Part shown: positions 60,834-64,000 of the stretch, in pieces
Layout of the letters: every line of letters starts with the position of its first letter
How positions within the stretch are numbered: position 1 is the first letter of the stretch
DNA from: Immundisolibacterales bacterium
GTDB lineage: Bacteria > Pseudomonadota > Gammaproteobacteria > HK1
DNA length: 64,000 nt
Direction of reading: 5' to 3'
Assembly (NCBI GenBank): GCA_026712715.1
Contig: JAPOPW010000047.1
Span: 26,177 to 90,176 of the forward strand
Translations under genes and position numbers: made by a program
Notes under the pieces: generated by a model
Told to the model about the DNA's origin: nothing
The model's input: the letters and a program-made list of their open reading frames with translations, nothing else
Database searches by the model: none

Positions 60834-62579
60834 CTACCCGCTCCGTGCCGCCCGCAGCCGCTCCTCCCAGCCGGCGGGGAGCTCGACCCGCTTCGCGACC
60901 GGGTACCCGAGCATCCCGTTGTGGGCGAAGACGTAGGCGTTGGTGCGAAGCGGGTCCCCGGTGACCGCGACGAGGATGTCGTCCGGCTCGCAAACCAGCG
61001 GAACCGGCCGGTCCGGATCGTCCGATTCGGCGAAGACGGGTGGGGCCTTGCCGATCTTGACCATCTCCGCGAGCGTGCGCCGCCCCGGCACGAGGTTCGT
61101 GTACTCGCCCATGTACGCTTCGAACTTCGAGGCCGGGAGGCGGGCATTGTCGAACAGCCAGCGCTTGAGATCGCTTCGCGACCAGCCGCCCTTCGCGATC
61201 GTCTCGGCGAGGATCGGGGTGAGCAGCAGAAGCGGGCGGTAGGTCCCGCGCGCCATGCCGACGGTGAAGACGAGCTGCCAGCCCGACTGCTTGACGAGCG
61301 CGTCCGCGAGGTACGGCAGCATCCGGTCCGGCGACTGGCCGTACACCGAGGTCACCACGTCGCCCCCCGTGTAGCGGGAGATGGTGACCACGTTCTCCCC
61401 CGCGGCAAAGCCGAAGTCGCTCGCGAGCGGCTCCCAGCCGATGCGCGCGAGCACGTCCTCGTTCTCGGCCAGCACCACCCGCCAGGTGTTCCCGTAGGTC
61501 CCCTTGTCGGTGCGATGCGGGAGGAATCCCGCGACGTTGCGGAGATAGAGGCGCCAGAACCGTCCGACCGTGGTGTTCGCCATGAACCCGTCGCGCAGCG
61601 CCCCCTGCTCGTAGTTGAAGCCGAGCTCGCGGATGAGCGGGCCGTTCAGGGTGACGAGGGTCTCGGCCCCCGGGGTGTTGCCGGAGTGCTCGACCCCGTA
61701 CGCGGGGTCCGCCATCGCCTCGGCGAGGGCGACCAGGATCGGCATGTACTCCGGCCGGCAACCGGCCATGACGCCGTTCGCGGCGACGCTTCGCACGGTG
61801 GCGACCCGGTTGTCGGGCGGCACCTGGCCGAGCACATGGTCGGGAGGCAGATCGGTGAACGCGAGGAAAGAGTCGACCTTCTCCGGGGTCGGCGGGACGA
61901 AGGGAAGCCCGTCGGACCAGCGGTTCTCGTAGAAGAGGCGGTTCACCTCGTCGAAGGTCCCCTCGAAGACGATGTCCTCCGGCCCCGGCTCGACACTTGC
62001 GCGGGCCGCCTCCGGCTGCTCGGTCAGGTTCGAGACCACCTGGCCGAGGGTCACCCCGAGGACGTTGTCGCGAAGCTCGTTGTCGGTCTGCATGTCGACG
62101 TGGCCGGGCACCATCGCGACCGGCAGGTTGGGGAGGCCGAGGCCGACCGAGGTCGTCCCCGCCTGTCCGACGAAGCCCTCGCAGACGAGAGAGCTCGAAG
62201 GGAATCCGGCCTTCTCGGCAACCGCGCTCACCCGCAGCACGGCGGGTGTGCAGGAGCCTCAGCAGCCCATCCCGGAGATGACGGCGTCCACCTCCATGTC
62301 GCGAAGCTTCTCGGGAAGCCCGGCGAGGATCTCGTGCTCCTCGTCCCCGTGCGTCGAGCCGAAGGTCTCGTGGCCCACGAACTCGATCCCGGGATAGCGG
62401 GCCGAGAGCTCGGAAGCGAGCATGGGAAAGATCTCGTCGCCGCGGAAGAGGTAGTCCCAGAGAAACGCGATCTTCTTCCCCTCGAGACTCGCGTGCCGCT
62501 CCGCGAGCGGCGCGATCTCGCCCGCCTTGCGGCTGCGGGGCCAGACGACCGAGTAGGAGCCCTGTGCCGGTGTCGCCAT
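60834..62579 (-). CDS. UGSC-family selenoprotein with in-frame UGA (Sec107) fused to a C-terminal partner domain
   Basis: The frame starts at ATG 62579 (AGGAGG nine bases upstream), reads 106 codons to UGA at 62259-62261 and continues in the same frame to 60834, giving 581 residues if UGA is read as selenocysteine. The motif is Cys106-Sec107-Gly108-Ser109-Cys110, the defining redox site of the UGSC family. Residues 1 to about 190 are that domain (KIAFLWDYLFRGDEIFP, STHGDEEHEIL, then VEKAGFPSSSLVCEGF-like after Sec). Residues about 205-581 are a second conserved domain (FYENRWSDGLPFVPPTPEKVD, VMAGCRPEYMPILVALAEAM, LNGPLIRELGFN). Codon bias and homology-like pattern are unbroken across UGA. Function is unknown; a selenol-based reductase or lyase is inferred. 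Confidence 0.88.
62229..62261 (-). promoter_or_regulatory. Bacterial SECIS-like hairpin immediately downstream of the Sec UGA
   Basis: On the minus strand UGA (62261-62259) is followed after 10 bases by a perfect 7-bp stem CACCCGC/GCGGGTG (62248-62242 with 62235-62229) closing a 6-base loop CGTGCT. Weaker pairs extend it toward UGA. The apical loop begins 17 bases after UGA and has G at its second position, in line with the usual description of bacterial SECIS elements bound by SelB. Confidence 0.75.
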
Positions 62580-62903
62580 GTGGTTCATCCTCCTGGTGGT
62601 TCCCGTGCGGGCACCCGCGGCCCCGCCGCGCGCGCCGTCCGTGGAAAGGGTAACCGCCCGCCCGCCGACCGCCAAACCGCGGCGGACCGCGTGCCCGGGC
62701 CGTCGGTCCGGCAGCCTTCCCGCCCCGCCCCACCCCGTTCCTTTCCGCACCGGTGGCGGAGGCGGTGGGGAGCAGGGAACGGAGAGCCGCACGGAGCGAA
62801 GAAGGGACCGCGAGCGCCGAAGCCGCGGTTGGCGCGGCGGACGGAGGTGACCGCGGCGATCGAGCCCGCTACCATCCGCCGCGGGTCATCAGGAGACGGG
62901 CAG
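62580..62903. other. 324-base divergent gap without a gene
   Basis: The gap lies between the selenoprotein gene (-) and hpt (+). It holds only the two ribosome sites (AGGAGG before 62579 and AGGAG before 62904). No promoter, hairpin or small gene could be supported. Confidence 0.5.
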
Positions 62904-63449
62904 GTGGCCGACACCGGACCGAACGTGCTCATCGCAAGAGAGCGGATCGAACCGCGGGTGGACGAGCTCGCCGCGCGCATTTCCGCGGACTACGCCGGGG
63001 TGGACGAGCTCGTCGTCATCGGGGTGCTGAAGGGGGCGTTCATCTTCCTCGCGGACTTGACACGGCGCCTGACGGTGCCGCACCGGGTGGACTTCATCGC
63101 AGTATCGAGCTACGCCGACGGACACCAGCGCTCCGGGGAAGTGCGCCTGGTCCTCGACCTCCGGGAGAGCATCGAGCACCGGCACGTCCTCCTCGTCGAG
63201 GACATCGTGGACACCGGGCGCACCCTGCGGTACCTCGTGCAGCAGTTCGAGGCACGCGACCCGGCCTCCGTTCGCACCTGCGCGCTCACCCGCAAGAAGG
63301 CGCGGAACGAGGGCGAGATCCGGATCGACTACCTCGGGTTCGACATCCCGGACGTGTGGGTGGTGGGGTACGGGCTCGACTACGCGGAACGCCACCGCAC
63401 CCTCCCCTACATCGCCGCGCTCAATCCGGAGACCCTGGAGCTGGATTGA
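62904..63449 (+). CDS. hpt: Hypoxanthine phosphoribosyltransferase
   Basis: A 181-residue purine-salvage enzyme that makes IMP or GMP from hypoxanthine or guanine and PRPP. The PRPP loop is VLLVEDIVDTGRTL (near 92-105), the flexible loop VDFIAVSSYADG and the pyrophosphate loop VIGVLKGAFIFLADL, and the base-binding VVGYGLDYAERHR is near the end. The GTG at 62904 follows AGGAGACGG and gives the usual length; the long open frame before it is antisense to the selenoprotein gene. Confidence 0.95.
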   Translation: MADTGPNVLIARERIEPRVDELAARISADYAGVDELVVIGVLKGAFIFLADLTRRLTVPHRVDFIAVSSYADGHQRSGEVRLVLDLRESIEHRHVLLVEDIVDTGRTLRYLVQQFEARDPASVRTCALTRKKARNEGEIRIDYLGFDIPDVWVVGYGLDYAERHRTLPYIAALNPETLELD

Positions 63450-63739
63450 CGAGGCGAAGGCGGCCCGCGAGCCGCCCGCCCCCCCCGGCGCCCCGTTCCA
63501 CACCAGCGGGCGGGGCTGCGCCTCCGGCCGAGCCGACGGGCCCGGAACCTCGCAAGGGTTCTCCGACCCCCGGGCGCGCCGTTCGGGGACGAACGCCCGC
63601 GTTTCCTCCGGCCGCGGCCTCGTCCGTCTCATCCACGAAGCGCCACCACGGGCTCGATCCGACGGCCGGGGCCGCAGCGCCTCGCTGCGGCTAGAATCCG
63701 TCCCGTTCCCGCCGGCGCCGGCGCTTTCGGATACCCGCC

Positions 63740-63856
63740 ATGTCCCGCATCCCCTCGTACCACGCCCACGTGTACTACGACGACGACTCGCGGACGACCG
63801 CCGCCTGGTTGCGCGAGCAGCTCGCGGAACGGTTCGAGGTGCGGCTCCGGCGCCGG
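63740..63856 (+). CDS. DOPA 4,5-dioxygenase-like protein, only the first ~39 residues before the fold-back
   Basis: ATG 63740 opens with IPSYHAHVYYDDDSRTTAAWLREQLAERFEVRLRR, matching the start of small DOPA 4,5-dioxygenase-family proteins (YHAHVYYD with the metal-binding His pair, then a helix and a beta strand). After about 63856 the sequence turns into a G/C homopolymer-rich loop and an inverted copy of the same bases, so the remainder is not a real coding sequence. Confidence 0.6.
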
Positions 63857-64000
63857 CGGGGGGAGCCGGGCGGGGCGCCGCCCCCCCCGGCCCCCCCCCC
63901 CCGGCGCCCGAGCCGCACCTCGACCCGTTCCGCGAGCTGCTCGCGCAACCAGGCGGCGGTCGTCCGCGAGTCGTCGTCGTAGTACACGTGGGCGTGGTAC
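63757..64000. repeat. 100-bp inverted repeat at the window end (fold-back, likely assembly or library artefact)
   Basis: Bases 63757-63856 are the reverse complement of 63901-64000 with two mismatches. The 44-base centre is almost entirely G then C with a run of about ten C. The repeat duplicates coding DNA exactly up to the last base, which is the typical look of a chimeric fold-back at a contig end rather than a biological element. Confidence 0.85.

Noticed and set aside
62259..62792. Calling the UGSC N-terminal half and the 60834-62240 frame as two separate genes
   Set aside because: They share one register, the break is a single UGA in a known Sec motif, the second frame has no ribosome site and starts mid-domain.
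63459..63476. A 6-bp hairpin after hpt as a terminator
   Set aside because: Short GC stems of this size occur by chance all over this sequence and there is no T tract.
63775..63987. A minus-strand frame mirroring the DOPA-dioxygenase-like start
   Set aside because: It is the reverse copy created by the fold-back, not an independent gene.

Overview
The window is a 64 kb piece of a GC-rich (roughly two-thirds G+C) bacterial chromosome with densely packed genes. GTG and TTG starts, TRAP and peptide/betaine ABC importers, a Rieske dioxygenase pair, many short-chain dehydrogenases (SDRs) and twin-arginine signals point to a heterotrophic proteobacterium, most likely alphaproteobacterial. The genus cannot be read from the sequence. 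No rRNA, tRNA, CRISPR array, prophage or full insertion sequence is visible. The only recognisable DNA-binding regulator is an orphan HigA antitoxin.

Layout. 1-8323: a truncated glutathione S-transferase (GST), an SDR lacking the catalytic Tyr, lipA, a DUF1640-type small membrane protein, iolB and iolC (inositol breakdown), an SDR, a methyltransferase and an M19 dipeptidase-like protein. 8336-9103: a higBA module whose toxin gene is split by a 111-bp miniature inverted-repeat element. 9174-13671: a glycine betaine/proline-type ABC importer (ATPase and a duplicated permease on +, binding protein convergent on -). 13907-29017: an organic-acid island, with a TRAP importer flanked by an amidohydrolase, SDR, acetoacetate decarboxylase-like protein, two acyl-CoA ligases, a keto-acid hydratase-like protein, a 3-hydroxyacid dehydrogenase, an enoyl-CoA hydratase and another SDR. 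29107-31056: aconitase-family hydro-lyase subunits. 31405-41342: one tight operon of hyuA-hyuB, a polyamine-type ABC importer and a Rieske dioxygenase. 41415-46566: a dipeptide-type ABC operon. 46813-49299: an aldo/keto reductase followed by gene remnants joined at a deletion. 49410-56732: a second dipeptide-type ABC operon with an SDR and an allantoinase-like deacetylase. 57161-63449: a GST, phosphonoacetate hydrolase, a phosphatase-superfamily enzyme, a UGSC-family selenoprotein and hpt. 63740-64000: a DOPA-dioxygenase-like start running into a fold-back inverted repeat that looks like a contig-end artefact.

How it works together. Four uptake operons place the periplasmic binding-protein gene next to its permease or ATPase gene with a perfect GC-rich hairpin in between. 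This should raise binding protein over the membrane parts. The imported compounds (carboxylates, peptides or opines, polyamine-like or cyclic amide N-compounds) can then pass to nearby amidohydrolases, acyl-CoA ligases and dehydrogenases.

The most striking item is the 581-residue protein at 60834-62579 (-). It is cut in two by an in-frame UGA at 62259-62261 that fits selenocysteine in a Cys-Sec-Gly-Ser-Cys motif, with a SECIS-like hairpin directly downstream. A standard gene caller would report two broken genes there.
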